Positions 15,334-24,717 are shown, numbered from the stretch's first letter. The stretch is DNA of 30,000 bases from Symbiodinium natans (GCA_905221605.1 CAJNDS010000661.1:1-30000), one strand, 5' to 3'. Notes: generated from the sequence alone by a model not told the origin. Made by a program: numbers and translations.

Positions 15334-15405
15334 AAGCCCTAAACCCTAAACCCTAAACCCTAAACCCTACACCCTAAACCCTAAACCCTAAACCCTAAAC
15401 CCTAG
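15334..15405 (-). repeat. CCCTAAA array
   Basis: About ten units with one CCCTACA. Preceded at 15290-15320 by decayed + units. Confidence 0.93.
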
Positions 15406-15538
15406 TTTAGGATTAGGGTCGCAGGGGTTTCGGTCAAAGTGTTGAGGCTGGTTTAGGGTAGTCCCCACAACGACGGGTGCAGCGTGGTCAAGGCTAAATG
15501 TTACGCGCATACTAAAAGTCCTTAATTCGCGCGTATAG

Positions 15539-15635
15539 TATTGCTACGAAGAGAAGACTATTTAACTGGCATTATAAGGACGACATGGAATGTAGGACGC
15601 ATGAATGCCAGTGAAATAGACTGAACGTAGCGATA
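15539..15635. repeat. Fold-back element, 97 bp
   Basis: Core arms 15558-15573 and 15604-15619 match at 15 of 16 (CTATTTmACTGGCATT) around a 30-nt loop. Outer arms pair again through GCTACG (15543-15548) and CGTAGC (15626-15631). Lies in an AT-richer unique spacer (15406-15690) that has no gene. Confidence 0.7.
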
Positions 15636-15690
15636 GAACTAAATATACGAAGTGAGGAGAGATCACCAGGAATTGGAAACTCTGTATAGG

Positions 15691-15862
15691 GTCTAGGGTT
15701 TAGGGTTGAGGCGGCTTAGGATTTAGGATATTAAAGTTAAGGTTTCTGTCAGGGGCCGACCTAACACCCCAACCCCCGGCCAAAACCCGAAACCCGAAAC
15801 CGTAAACCCTAAACCCTAAACCCTAAACCCTAAACCCTAAACCCTAAACCCTAAACCCTAAA
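15691..15862. repeat. Decayed TTTAGGG units followed by a CCCTAAA array
   Basis: Weak + units at 15691-15745, then about eleven CCCTAAA units at 15789-15862. Confidence 0.9.
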
Positions 15863-15946
15863 AGGCCTTGATCTGCTTGCTTCCAAGGACGACGCCCTGC
15901 AGCAGGCACTATCGAAAGCCGAGGGGCAAAAAAACTCCTTCTCAAG

Positions 15947-16095
15947 GGGGTTTAGGGTTTAGGGTTTAGGGTTTAGGGTTTAGGGTTTAGGGTTTAGGGT
16001 TTAGGGTTTAGGGTTTAGGGTTTAGGGTTTAGGGTTTAGGGTTTAGGGTTTAGGGTTTAGGGTTTAGGGTTTAGGGGGTTTTTTGGGTTTAGGGT
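15947..16095 (+). repeat. TTTAGGG array
   Basis: About 129 bp of perfect 7-mers, then GGGGTTTTTTGGG. Confidence 0.97.
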
Positions 16096-16102
16096 TAGGG
16101 GG

Positions 16103-16270
16103 GATAAGGAGGGACCCCCAGAAGGGGCCCTTAATCTTATTCCCCTATATAACCCCTATATATATATATATATATATACCTTATATAGTCCCTGATATGC
16201 GTCAGTAGCCCCTAAGTAGCCCTAATACCCCCCTAAGGTCCCTTATAAGGGCCCCTCCTTTAAGTCCCTT
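16103..16270. repeat. Fold-back element family F, copy 1
   Basis: A perfect 11-bp inverted pair AGGGGCCCTTA (16123-16133) and TAAGGGCCCCT (16246-16256) sits inside looser outer arms. The centre contains (TA)11 at 16157-16178. Homologous along its length to 17326-17446. Confidence 0.75.
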
Positions 16271-16327
16271 GCTTTCGGTTTTAGGGCTTTTGGGCACCCT
16301 AGGCTAGGGGGGCCTACCTACATAGTC

Positions 16328-16450
16328 TTCGTTGCTGAATTCATAAGCCCCCCCCCCCCCCAAAAAAAAAAAGAAAAAGTGCACACCTTCAGTTCTATAG
16401 GGGATTGTGTTTCCCAAAAGTGTATAAAGGGAACTTGTTCAGCTACTAAG
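16328..16450 (+). repeat. Dispersed repeat R3, copy 1
   Basis: Runs from CTTCGTTGCTGAATTC to CAGCTACTAAG, with C and A runs in the middle. Homologous to 19174-19276. Confidence 0.75.
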
Positions 16451-16471
16451 TACATACTAACACACACAAAC

Positions 16472-16524
16472 AGTCCTTAATACGGATTATAGTGACCCCC
16501 CTATCATCATCCCGATTAAGGGCT
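16472..16524. repeat. Hairpin element family H, diverged copy
   Basis: Arms 16472-16487 and 16509-16524 match at 13 of 16, and the left arm starts AGTCCTTAAT as in the perfect copy at 21521. Confidence 0.6.
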
Positions 16525-17039
16525 GTTCGTACAATCCCAACCCCTAAGAGCGCATGACGGTGCGGAGCACCCCGCCAGCAACAAGGCCGTCGTATCAGTG
16601 CACCAGCACAGACACTGCACTGCCTCCTTTCTCCTTTGAGAAGCAAAACGCCTAGGCCAACGAACCAATCAACCCTAAACCCTAAACCCTCAACCCTAAA
16701 CCCGAAACCTTGGCACCCAAACCCAAAGTGATGGCGGGCCTGTATCTCTCGCAGAGCTTGATCCGCTTCGGAGGCATCACCTCAGTGCGTCCCGGCCGCC
16801 GAACCCTGAAAGCCCTGACACCAGAAGCTTACAGCCCTAACTCCAGCACCAGAAATCCTGAACCCCAACAGCCCTCAAACCCTAAACCCCGAACGTATAA
16901 AACTACTAACTCCAAGACGCTGAACGCCCCAACAGACCCTCCCCCTGTTGAGACCGTGGCGGAAGCGTACGAAGCCAAAGCCCTTGGACAGCGAGGTGAC
17001 GGAGTCTGTGATGACCTGGGTTTGGGCTTTTCACAGGGC
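16525..17039. other. Spacer with scattered CCCTAAA units, no gene
   Basis: Unique DNA with a short CCCTAAA group (16671-16700) and isolated units to 16895. Open frames here translate the repeat units (Asn-Pro-Lys-Pro) and are not genes. Confidence 0.6.
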
Positions 17040-17093
17040 TTCAGGGTTTAGGGTTTTGGGGTTTGGGGTTTGGGGGGGGAGGGGGAGAGGGGT
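17040..17093 (+). repeat. Degenerate TTTAGGG / TTTGGGG units with a G run
   Basis: Short array ending in a G-rich tract. The spacer 17094-17325 holds nothing recognised. Confidence 0.85.
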
Positions 17094-17325
17094 GTCTTAC
17101 TGTCCGGCTTCTTAGTGTGAAATGCGAGGGATCGCACAGATGCACTTCAGCTTTCCTGTAGCAACTTAGGGGGGGGCCTTCCTGACCTACATTCTGGGCC
17201 CACACCTGTCAAAGGCAGCAGTGGACACAAGTTGAGAACAGCACCTTGACCTGGCACACCGATGGATACCTGGCTCAGGGCACGGTACATTCTGCACCGC
17301 AACGTACACTGCTGATTTCAGGGTA

Positions 17326-17446
17326 TAAGAAGGGACCCCTAGAAGGGACCCTTAATCTTATTCCCCTAAATATACCTGAGTAGGCCCCCAATACCCCTGA
17401 ATAGGCCCTAAGGTCCCGTAAAAGGGTCCCTCCTTTAGTCCCTTGA
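17326..17446. repeat. Fold-back element family F, copy 2
   Basis: Inverted pair AGGGACCCTT (17344-17353) and AAGGGTCCCT (17422-17431). Compared with copy 1 (16103-16270) both arms changed together, GGGGCCC to GGGACCC and its complement. Lacks the long TA run. Confidence 0.75.
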
Positions 17447-17586
17447 CTGCTGATGGCTCATGGGTTTCCCCTAACCGCAAACAAGCCGGCTGCCTCTCAA
17501 AGATCTTGGCCAGGTCAGACTCCCTGACCGAGGCATCGAGGCCCCCGACGTAGAGCTGCCAGCATCACGCACGGTCGCGCATGTGC

Positions 17587-17635
17587 AGCTCTATATATTA
17601 GGTTCCTTTTGTGGTACGTCCCTATATAGCACGGC
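17587..17635 (+). repeat. Direct repeat D, copy 1
   Basis: 49 bp sharing a perfect 19-nt core, TTGTGGTACGTCCCTATAT, with 17843-17891. Confidence 0.75.
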
Positions 17636-17702
17636 ACCGTTTTTAATAACTTGGTAGCCTAGGAACTACCTTATAATCAGGGCATCCCTTGTTGGGTTGG
17701 TT

Positions 17703-17752
17703 AACCCTAAACCCTAAACCCTAAACCCTAAACCCTAAACCCTAAACCCCTA
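17703..17752 (-). repeat. CCCTAAA array
   Basis: Seven perfect units. Confidence 0.95.
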
Positions 17753-17842
17753 AAAAAGGGAACCTTAAACCAAAAAAAGGGTAATGGGTACCTCTGGGCT
17801 AGCAAGATAAGCACCATTACACATCAAGGCGTGCACAGGGGT

Positions 17843-17891
17843 AGCTCTCTGTACTAGGGTCCTCTTGTGGTACGTCCCTATATCGTACGGC
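17843..17891 (+). repeat. Direct repeat D, copy 2
   Basis: See 17587-17635. In each case the repeat lies 70 bp or less upstream of a CCCTAAA array. Confidence 0.75.
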
Positions 17892-17892
17892 T

Positions 17893-17930
17893 CAACCCTA
17901 AACCCTAAACCCTAAACCCTAAACCCTTTT
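17893..17930 (-). repeat. CCCTAAA array, short
   Basis: Five units directly after direct repeat D copy 2. Confidence 0.93.
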
Positions 17931-18056
17931 TCATAAGCACCCAACAAGGGACCCGGCTTCAGAGAACGACCCGCATGACTGCGCGTGGGCAGGAGGTCGA
18001 GTGGCGGGCCGAGACATTCTTGCTGTGGCGGTCCCGGTCCCCAAAGGATCCGAACC

Positions 18057-18189
18057 TTAGGGTTTCGGGTTTAGGGTTTAGGGTTTAGGGTTTAGGGTTC
18101 AGGGTTTAGGGTTCAGGGTTCAGGGTTCAGGGTTCAGGGTTTAGGGTTTAGGGTTTAGGGTTTAGGGTTAACCCTAACCCCCCCCCCCC
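18057..18189 (+). repeat. TTTAGGG / TTCAGGG array ending in a head-to-head junction
   Basis: TTTAGGG and TTCAGGG units end in a perfect 16-bp palindrome, TTAGGGTTAACCCTAA (18162-18177), followed by a C run. Confidence 0.95.
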
Positions 18190-18831
18190 TCCCAACTCGT
18201 CCACAATGGTCGGGGCTCTCCCCTGAAATTAGGCTTCTTACTCGTTGCCCAAGAATCCCCCTACCAAAACTAAAAGTGTTCTTCCTTACAAGGGTAATAA
18301 CCTTTTTGGGATTGTTCTCTTTTCTTTTTGGGGGCGGGGGGGGGGTTCTTAAGCACATCATTAGAAGGTTCAGAGCTCGGAGGGTCTCCCTCGGCCCTGC
18401 ATTTCTGAGAAGGCGGCTGGGCCCAGTTGAGGCGGAATGAGTGGCCTGGCGAAAGCGACAGCTCCCCAACATGCCTCACCAACATGCCGCCGTCAAGCTC
18501 ACCCTGGGCCGAAGCATAATAAATCACAAGAATGTAAGCTCAGAAGCCCGCCTTGTGCGCAGCGAAAGGGCCCACCTGTGCTCGCCAGTAACGCGGCGCC
18601 CTGAGCCCAGGGGGTTTGGGTTTAGGGTGTATAAGCCTGGGGTTCAGGGGTTTGCGGGTTTGAGGGACAGAGGGCTTAGGGTTTAGAGACCACAGGACTT
18701 GCGGCCGAGCGTACGCAGGCTCTTGGGATTTAGGGTCTGTGCGGGAGGGGGTTCGGGCACAGGGTTTACAGGGTTTAGCGCCGGGCTGGTTTCGGGTTTA
18801 GGGCCTACGTCGGGTGCAGGATTCTCGCGCA
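18190..18831. other. Unique spacer with degenerate GGGTTTAGG units, no gene
   Basis: Open frames of about 80-105 codons overlap on both strands with low-complexity products; none is supported. Decayed + units at 18610-18690 and 18730-18800. Confidence 0.55.
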
Positions 18832-18890
18832 AAACCCTAAACCCTAAACTCTAAACCCGAAACCCTAAACCCTAAACCCTAAACCCGAAG
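18832..18890 (-). repeat. CCCTAAA array
   Basis: About eight units, with CCCGAAA variants. Confidence 0.93.
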
Positions 18891-18995
18891 CCTGGGTTTC
18901 CCGGCATCTTCGTGCCGGGCAAACTCAAGGAACGCGCAGCTGCGCCCCGTAACGCGGCGAGAGATTTTGATCTGGGCACAGGCGTCAACTGGTCA

Positions 18996-19041
18996 CCCTA
19001 AACCCTAAACCCTACACCCTAAACCCTAAACCCTAAACCCA
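18996..19041 (-). repeat. CCCTAAA array
   Basis: Six to seven units, one CCCTACA. Confidence 0.93.
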
Positions 19042-19173
19042 CTTTTCAGGCCTTACAGCTACGGGTTTAGGCTTGAAGGAGTTGAACGTGGGTTTGGGGG
19101 TTAAGTGTTCGGGTTATCCGGAAGCCTCACAGCATAGATGGTAGTGCTGACTCAAGCTTTTACTAGAAAGCTA

Positions 19174-19276
19174 CTTCGTTGCTGAGTTCCTAAGCCCCAA
19201 AAGAGTGTACACTTTCAGATCCATAGGGATTAGAGTGTCCCCAAAAAGTGTAAAGTGTACTCAGTCAGCTACTAAG
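19174..19276 (+). repeat. Dispersed repeat R3, copy 2
   Basis: CTTCGTTGCTGAGTTCCTAA through CAGCTACTAAG, co-linear with 16328-16450 apart from the homopolymers. Confidence 0.75.
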
Positions 19277-19369
19277 ATGAACTTCGGCCAGAGGGGCGTT
19301 CTTCACCTCACCCGTGCCCTCGAAGCAGCTTGAGAGGTAGCGCTCATCCTGGAAAGGTGCGAGGCATTT

Positions 19370-19509
19370 GGGTTTAGGGTTTAGGGTTTAGGGTTTAGGG
19401 TTTAGGGTTTAGGGTTTAGGGTTTAGGGTTTAGGGTTTAGGGTTTAGGGTTTAGGGTTTAGGGTTTAGGGTTTAGGGTTTAGGGTTTAGGGTTTAGGGTT
19501 TAGGGTTTA
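19370..19509 (+). repeat. TTTAGGG array
   Basis: About 139 bp of perfect 7-mers, among the longest perfect arrays in the window. Confidence 0.98.
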
Positions 19510-19520
19510 TAGTCCGCAAA

Positions 19521-19580
19521 GAATGGGGTTCCCTTGAAATAAGGACCCCAATAAGGTACACTTGTCTTCGTAAACCCCCC
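19521..19580 (+). repeat. Dispersed repeat R4, copy 1
   Basis: Shares AAGGACCCCAATAAGGTAC and a following TTCGTAAACCCCC with the copies at 22350-22423 and 22524-22667. Confidence 0.7.
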
Positions 19581-19659
19581 TGCGGGTTTCAATGCAACTC
19601 AGGGTCGAGACCTTAGGGTGTCGAGGGTGTACGGGGCTTTGGATTTAGTCAATTAAGGC

Positions 19660-20084
19660 GGACTTAGGGTTTCGGGTTTCGGGTTTAGGGTTCGGAATTG
19701 GGTGGTAGAAGTAAGGTATAGGAGCTACTAAAGGTCTGAGTGATGCTCTTCTCCCAGCTTGAAACCCCCCCCCTACCCTAACTACCCCTATGTAGGCCTT
19801 CCTCTGTCTTGTGCTGGGTAGTTAGGGGCATCCAGTATGACCTTCACACAAGCAGCTGGCTAGGCTAGAAAGCCTGGAGCCCTTTACTCTACCCTCAAAA
19901 CAATGAAACCTAAACCCTAAAAGCTAAACACTACCCCCCCCCCCCCCCGCCCTAAAACTGAACTTCTACCTCAAAGCACCCACACCCCCCACCCAGCCCC
20001 AAAAGGAAGCAAGGATCACGCAAGCTCAAGCGCGCACCTCTGAGCACCAAGGGCCTAGTGGGGGTGCCCCACGTGAAGCCCAAG
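19660..20084. other. Spacer with a few decayed units and a C15 run, no gene
   Basis: TTTCGGG and TTTAGGG units at 19660-19695, a C run at 19934-19948, otherwise unique sequence. Confidence 0.6.
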
Positions 20085-20310
20085 CCCCAAGCCCTAAACC
20101 CGAAATCCAAAGCGCTAGTTAAACCCAGGTAGCCCAAAACCCTCAAACCCTCAAGCCCTCAAACCCTCAAACCCTCAAACCCTAAAACCCTAAAACCCTC
20201 AAACCCCTAAAACCCTCAAACCCTAAAACCCTCAAACCCTACAAACCCTCAAACCCTCAAATCCTAAAACCCTGAACCCAAAACCCCTAAACCCTAAACC
20301 CCTCGCCCCA
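20085..20310 (-). repeat. Variant array, CCCTCAAA units
   Basis: Locally homogeneous 8-mer CCCTCAAA (TTTGAGGG on the other strand) mixed with CCCTAAAA and CCCTAAA. Confidence 0.93.
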
Positions 20311-20400
20311 TCGGGTGGCCCACCATCCATGGCTCCACGTCGCCCACCCAAAGCGTCCGGGGCAAGTCCTGCTGACCCGACGCCTGCACCTCCTGACGCG

Positions 20401-20512
20401 GTTTAGGGTTTAGTGTTTAGGGGTTTAGGGTTTAGGGTTTTGGGTTTAGGGGTTTGGGGTTTAGGGGTTCAGGGTTTTAGGGGTTTAGGGGTTTAGGGGT
20501 TTAGGGGTTTCA
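20401..20512 (+). repeat. Variant array, TTTAGGGG units
   Basis: Mostly the 8-mer TTTAGGGG, especially at its right end. Confidence 0.93.
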
Positions 20513-20639
20513 TTGCATGAATGCTCTGGGTTGCTGATATCATTACGCCTAAGGATCCGACGGGAATGGCGTTGGCATTGCTTTAGGCCCCTGTACGAGG
20601 AGTATTTGGTTCAGCGCGCGTTGGGCTCTGGGCTTCGGG

Positions 20640-20762
20640 GGGTTTAGGGTTTAGGGTTTAGGGTTTAGGGTTTAGGGTTTAGGGTTTAGGGTTTGGGGTT
20701 TGGGGTTTATGGTTTGGGGTTTAGGGTTTAGGGTTTAGGGTTTAGGGTTTAGGGTTTAGGGC
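20640..20762 (+). repeat. TTTAGGG array with TTTGGGG core
   Basis: 7-mers with a central group of TTTGGGG variants. Confidence 0.96.
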
Positions 20763-21124
20763 CAGGGCACCTTGAGCCTCCTGGATGGGGTTTCAACCGT
20801 CGCTTCATGGCGTTCTGGCCGAGTTTCGACGTTTCTTGTGTCTTACTTCTCCAATAACCAAGGGGGGAAAAAAGGTTAAACTTTAAGACTCCTACTAAAT
20901 GAGGAAACCCAAACAGTTTAAAGTTCAACTAAAGGCGAAGTAAGGTGTTGGAGGCCTGGATTCAATGTACCGCCGCAAGCGCTCTTTCGTTCGCACCTAC
21001 CACTTGCTTGCGAGGCCAAAAAGGTTTTGAGGCTGTTCCCTGAGGTTTCCGTTAGGGCGCCTTCAGAGGATTGGTGGCAAGCCTCACACACACAACAACC
21101 CCTAAGTCCTTAGTCCCTGAGCGG
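20763..21124. other. Unique spacer containing a weak inverted repeat
   Basis: Arms 20875-20887 (GTTAAACTTTAAG) and 20917-20929 match at 11 of 13. No gene. Confidence 0.5.
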
Positions 21125-21210
21125 AAACCCTAAGCCCTAAGCCCTCAGCCCTAAACCCTAAACCCTAAACCCTAAACCCTAAGCCCTAAGCCCTAAGCCC
21201 CAAACTCAAG
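21125..21210 (-). repeat. CCCTAAA / CCCTAAG array
   Basis: CCCTAAA centre flanked on both sides by CCCTAAG units. Confidence 0.93.
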
Positions 21211-21276
21211 CCCAGCAAGTAGGTCCTGCTCAGCACAGGCCATTGGCGGAGCTGCTTCCAAGTTTTGCCTGTGGTT

Positions 21277-21330
21277 AAGGCTTAAGGGTTAAGGGTTAAG
21301 GGTTTAGGGTTTAGGGTTTAGGGTTTAGGG
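21277..21330 (+). repeat. TTAAGGG then TTTAGGG array
   Basis: Three TTAAGGG units, then four TTTAGGG. Confidence 0.93.
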
Positions 21331-21509
21331 GCTATCGGGTGAAAGGCAACCGTAAGTCTCAAAAGACCTAGACCCCCCAAACCGCAAACCCCTAACCCTA
21401 ATCCCCCAAAACCCTGAAGCCCAAGCCACAAAGCCACAAAACCCCAAACCCTGAAGCCCCTAGTTTCTCCAGTTTGGTCCCTTAGACCCCAGGCCTTGGG
21501 ATGCTCTCC

Positions 21510-21575
21510 CTGATACTGACAGTCCTTAATAGGGATCATAACAGGGGTATCCCTATTAAGGACTCTTAGTATCAG
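21510..21575. repeat. Hairpin element family H, perfect copy
   Basis: Outer arms CTGATACT / AGTATCAG (8 bp) and inner arms 21521-21536 / 21549-21564 (16 bp, AGTCCTTAATAGGGAT) are perfect, separated by symmetrical 3-nt internal loops, around a 12-nt loop. A diverged relative is at 16472-16524. Confidence 0.85.
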
Positions 21576-21621
21576 GCGGAACATCCCAACCCTAAACCCT
21601 GCAACCCCCTGAACCATGGGC

Positions 21622-21712
21622 CCCTACAGGGTTTAAGGATTTAGAGTTTAGGGTTTAGGGTTTAGGGTTAAGGGTTCAGGATTTAGGGTTTAGGGTTTAG
21701 GGAGTTTCCTAC
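21622..21712 (+). repeat. Degenerate TTTAGGG array
   Basis: Mixed TTTAGGG, TTAAGGG and TTCAGGA units. Decayed GGGCTTA-type units continue to about 21930. Confidence 0.9.
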
Positions 21713-22349
21713 TAGGTACGAAGCGCGCCTGCAAGTTGAAATTGCTTGAGAATTTGGGGCTTTTGTCGCCATGCGGGCGCCGGTGTGGCTTTGGGGGCTT
21801 TTGGGTTTGGGGCTTTAGGGGTGTAAGGTTTAGGGCCCTAGGGCTTATAAGGTCTAGGGCTTATAGGGTTTAGGGCTCTAGGTGTGGGGCTTCAGGGCTT
21901 GAGGGCTGAGGTTTCAGGACTACCCGACATTAGGCTACAACTCTCCGTCCGGGCCTCTTCAGGCAGGCGCAGGTAGTGGCAGCTAGGCTATATGAAGTAG
22001 GGGATATATTTCTTGTACCCCCAAAGGGACACCAGGTACACTCACCAATATTAAAAGGAACCTTATATACACTCACCAGAAACAGAAATATGGACCCTGC
22101 TTCATATGAATCCTGTTCGAAGATGCTGACAGTGGTGTCTCAAGGCCCATGTTTGCAACAATCACTCCGTGCTGATGTGGACTCGCACTGCCGCTCGTAT
22201 CTTGCTGCTCGCACTACCGCTTCCTGCCACTGGGCCACGGTACCGGAGAGCATGTGGCATCCAAACGCGAAAAGGTAGATTGAGGACTGCCCCTCGACCC
22301 CAGAGAGCCCAATGAGGAATCTACCTTAAACTCTATGGGTTTACGAGAA

Positions 22350-22423
22350 CAGGGGACCCTTTAAATTGGAGGATTCCCTCATTATAAGGACCCCAATAAG
22401 GTACCCTAATTTCGGAAACCCCC
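22350..22423 (+). repeat. Dispersed repeat R4, copy 2
   Basis: AGGATTCCCTCATTATAAGG, then AACCCC-type ending. Co-linear with 19521-19580. Confidence 0.7.
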
Positions 22424-22523
22424 ATTTCGGGATCCTGAGCATAATGTAAAGTCTGTTCCTTCAGTAAGGGGTGTTGGGCTCTGTGGGCCCGTCGCTCTCA
22501 ACCATTGCGCATCACACGGGATT

Positions 22524-22667
22524 GTACGACAATAGGGGACTCCTAAAACGGACCCCCCAAATAGTGAGATTTCCTTATAATCACGATACCCCTAATTTCG
22601 TAAACCCCTGCAATAGACCCCCAAATAGTAAGATTTCCTTATAATAAGCCCAACTTCGTAAACCCCC
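22524..22667 (+). repeat. Dispersed repeat R4, two copies in tandem
   Basis: 22524-22608 and 22611-22667 both run CCCCAAATAGT(G/A)AGATT to TTCGTAAACCCC. The first copy starts with GTACGACAATAGGGGA, also found at 27034. Confidence 0.7.
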
Positions 22668-22884
22668 ACATCCACTCAGAGCAAAAAAAGGGGGTCATCA
22701 CCTAGGTTGGCCCCTCAAGCCCTCCGAAAATTCTTCCTAAACATGATTCCTCCTTAAACCCAGTAAGGATTCACCTAGCCACCATAGGAAAAGGTTGCAG
22801 AAGAAGGGTTTAGGGTGGTTTAGGGCTGAGGGTTTCGGGTTCCCCCAACCAAGCCCCTCTGCTACTCTAATTCCCATGAAGGCA

Positions 22885-22978
22885 GTATGCACCCTAAACC
22901 CTCTACTACGAATACTTCCTAGAAAGGCAATATGAACCCTAAACCCTTAACCCTAAACCCTAAACCCTAAACCCTCCC
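22885..22978 (-). repeat. CCCTAAA units, two groups
   Basis: A single group at 22888 and a five-unit array at 22935-22975. Confidence 0.88.
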
Positions 22979-23112
22979 AGGGGTTTTTTCCCGAGCGCGC
23001 ACACAACCTCACCGGCAGCTGCGGAGACCTCCCAGAGCAGCCCAGTGGCTGCCAGAGGCAAGCACCCCATCTCACAGGCGTCCACCAGGGCCAGCCGACT
23101 CAGCTCCTTCTT

Positions 23113-23290
23113 TTAGGGGTTAGGGTTTAGGGTTCTTTTTTTGCAAGGGAAAAGGTTCCTGTTTAGGGCTTAGGTTTTTTTTTTTTTTTTTGCGGGGGGG
23201 GGGGGGGGGGGGGGGTTGAGGGTTTGGGGGCTTCAGGGTTTAGGGGTTTGGGGTTTTGGGGGTTTTAGGGTGTGGGGTTTGGGGGTTGTG
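23113..23290 (+). repeat. Degenerate TTTAGGG / TTTGGGG region with T17 and G22 runs
   Basis: T run 23175-23191 and G run 23194-23215 inside decayed + units. The spacer 23291-23485 is unique. Confidence 0.9.
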
Positions 23291-23485
23291 GAAGGTTTTG
23301 GGCGTGAGGGTCTGGGGTTTCACACAGCAAACAAGGCTCTGGCAGGACTGTCACGTTATTTGCACCCTTAAAAAACACACAGTACTATATAGCAGCCGAA
23401 AAATGAGGCCCACATCTAACTTGGACTACTAGGAAGCGATGCTGTGCGGTTTGCCCCTTACAGAGAGGACCCCCGAATTCATCTC

Positions 23486-23645
23486 TAAATCCCTAAACCC
23501 CTAAACCCCGACACCCCTAAACCCCGAAACCCCCAAAAACCCCAAAACCCCAAAACCCCAAAACCCCTAAACCCCTAAACCCCTAAACCCCTAAACCCCT
23601 AAACCCCTAAACCCCTAAACCCCCAACCCCCAACCCCAAACCAAA
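23486..23645 (-). repeat. Variant array, CCCCTAAA units
   Basis: Locally homogeneous 8-mer CCCCTAAA (TTTAGGGG on the other strand) with CCCCAAAA variants in the left half. Confidence 0.95.
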
Positions 23646-23753
23646 TCGCCACAGCGGCCGTGGGCGCCGCCCCATCGAGGAGCGCCAGCGCCCGGTGCCA
23701 GTGCCCTTGTCGGGTGGCAGCCTGAATCACCACCTCAGCTCTCTGCTGTGGAG

Positions 23754-23880
23754 GGTTTAGGGTTTAGGGTTTAGGGTTTAGGGTTTAGGGTTTAGGGTTT
23801 AGGGTTTAGGGTTTAGGGTTTAGGGTCTAGGGTCTAGGGTTTAGGGGTTAAGGTTTAGGGTTTAAGGTTTAAGGTTCTAA
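23754..23880 (+). repeat. TTTAGGG array
   Basis: About 70 bp of perfect 7-mers, then variants. The following spacer to 24295 is unique, with a G run at 24020-24032. Confidence 0.95.
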
Positions 23881-24295
23881 GGTTTGAAGGTTGTATTCCT
23901 GCAGCTGGCACAGGGTCATTGACTAAGCATTGGGGCAAAGGAAGAGCCTGAAAAGAGATCAACCAACAGCAAGTCAATCCCTTTAGGGCCCCAGGCCGAG
24001 CAGGCATTCGTGGCTAGGTGGGGGGGGGGGGGATTTGGGGCTTTGGGTTTTGGGTTTAGGAAGGTTAGGCGCTTCGAGCCCTAAACAGCCCTAGCCGTTC
24101 AACCCTGAACGCAGAACCGTAAGATTCAAACGTTCAACCCTACCGGCCTCACACCCCCAAACCCTCTAAACCCTGACCCAAACACGAGAGCCTGAAAACC
24201 CAAAAGCCCTAAACCCCATAAGCCTTTCCACCAGTGAACAAGCCCAGTACTCACCAAAGGTGCAAAAACTTGAGCAAGCCCTTAGCGGCCTCAGG

Positions 24296-24615
24296 ACCAT
24301 CAACCCTAAACCCTAAACCCAGAACCCACATTACAACACCAGAAAAAGCTCCAACAGGCGCCAAGGCCCCCGACGCCCAACAAACCTTCAGCAACCAGCA
24401 AACCAAAACAAACCGCCCAAACCTAAAGCCTGAACCCCGAGCCAAACCCCAATTCCTAAACCCCAAACCCCGAGCCCTAAACCCCAAACCCTAAACCCAA
24501 ACCCCAAACCCCAAACCCCAAACCCAAACCCCAAACCCCAAACTCTGAACTCCCCAAACCCTAAACCCCAAACCCCAAACCCTAAACCCAAACCCCCCAA
24601 ACCCTAAACCCAAGT
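24296..24615 (-). repeat. CCCTAAA then CCCCAAA degenerate array
   Basis: Small CCCTAAA group near 24305; from 24440 almost continuous CCCCAAA and CCCTAAA units. Open frames across it translate the repeat and are not genes. Confidence 0.9.
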
Positions 24616-24717
24616 CGCTCCATGCCCCGCGTCGGAGGCCACGAGGCCCTCACGCCGGGCGCTGCTCAGCAGCACGAGGGCCGGCGGCCAAAGGGGACCT
24701 CGGGGTGTGGTAAAGGC

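Larger units (their letters stand above)
21931..22884. other. Longest unique spacer on the right side, no gene recognised
   Basis: About 950 bp nearly free of telomere-like repeats. A 100-codon plus-strand frame (21976-22278) has no recognisable domain and no supporting context, so I do not call it a gene. Contains three copies of repeat R4. Confidence 0.5.

Noticed and set aside
16710-17051. Plus-strand 113-codon frame
   Set aside because: Much of it translates CCCTAAA-type units (Asn-Pro-Lys-Pro); no domain.
21976-22278. Plus-strand 100-codon frame in the longest right-hand spacer
   Set aside because: Composition and length are compatible with chance, and no motif or context supports it. 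Worth rechecking only if transcripts map here.
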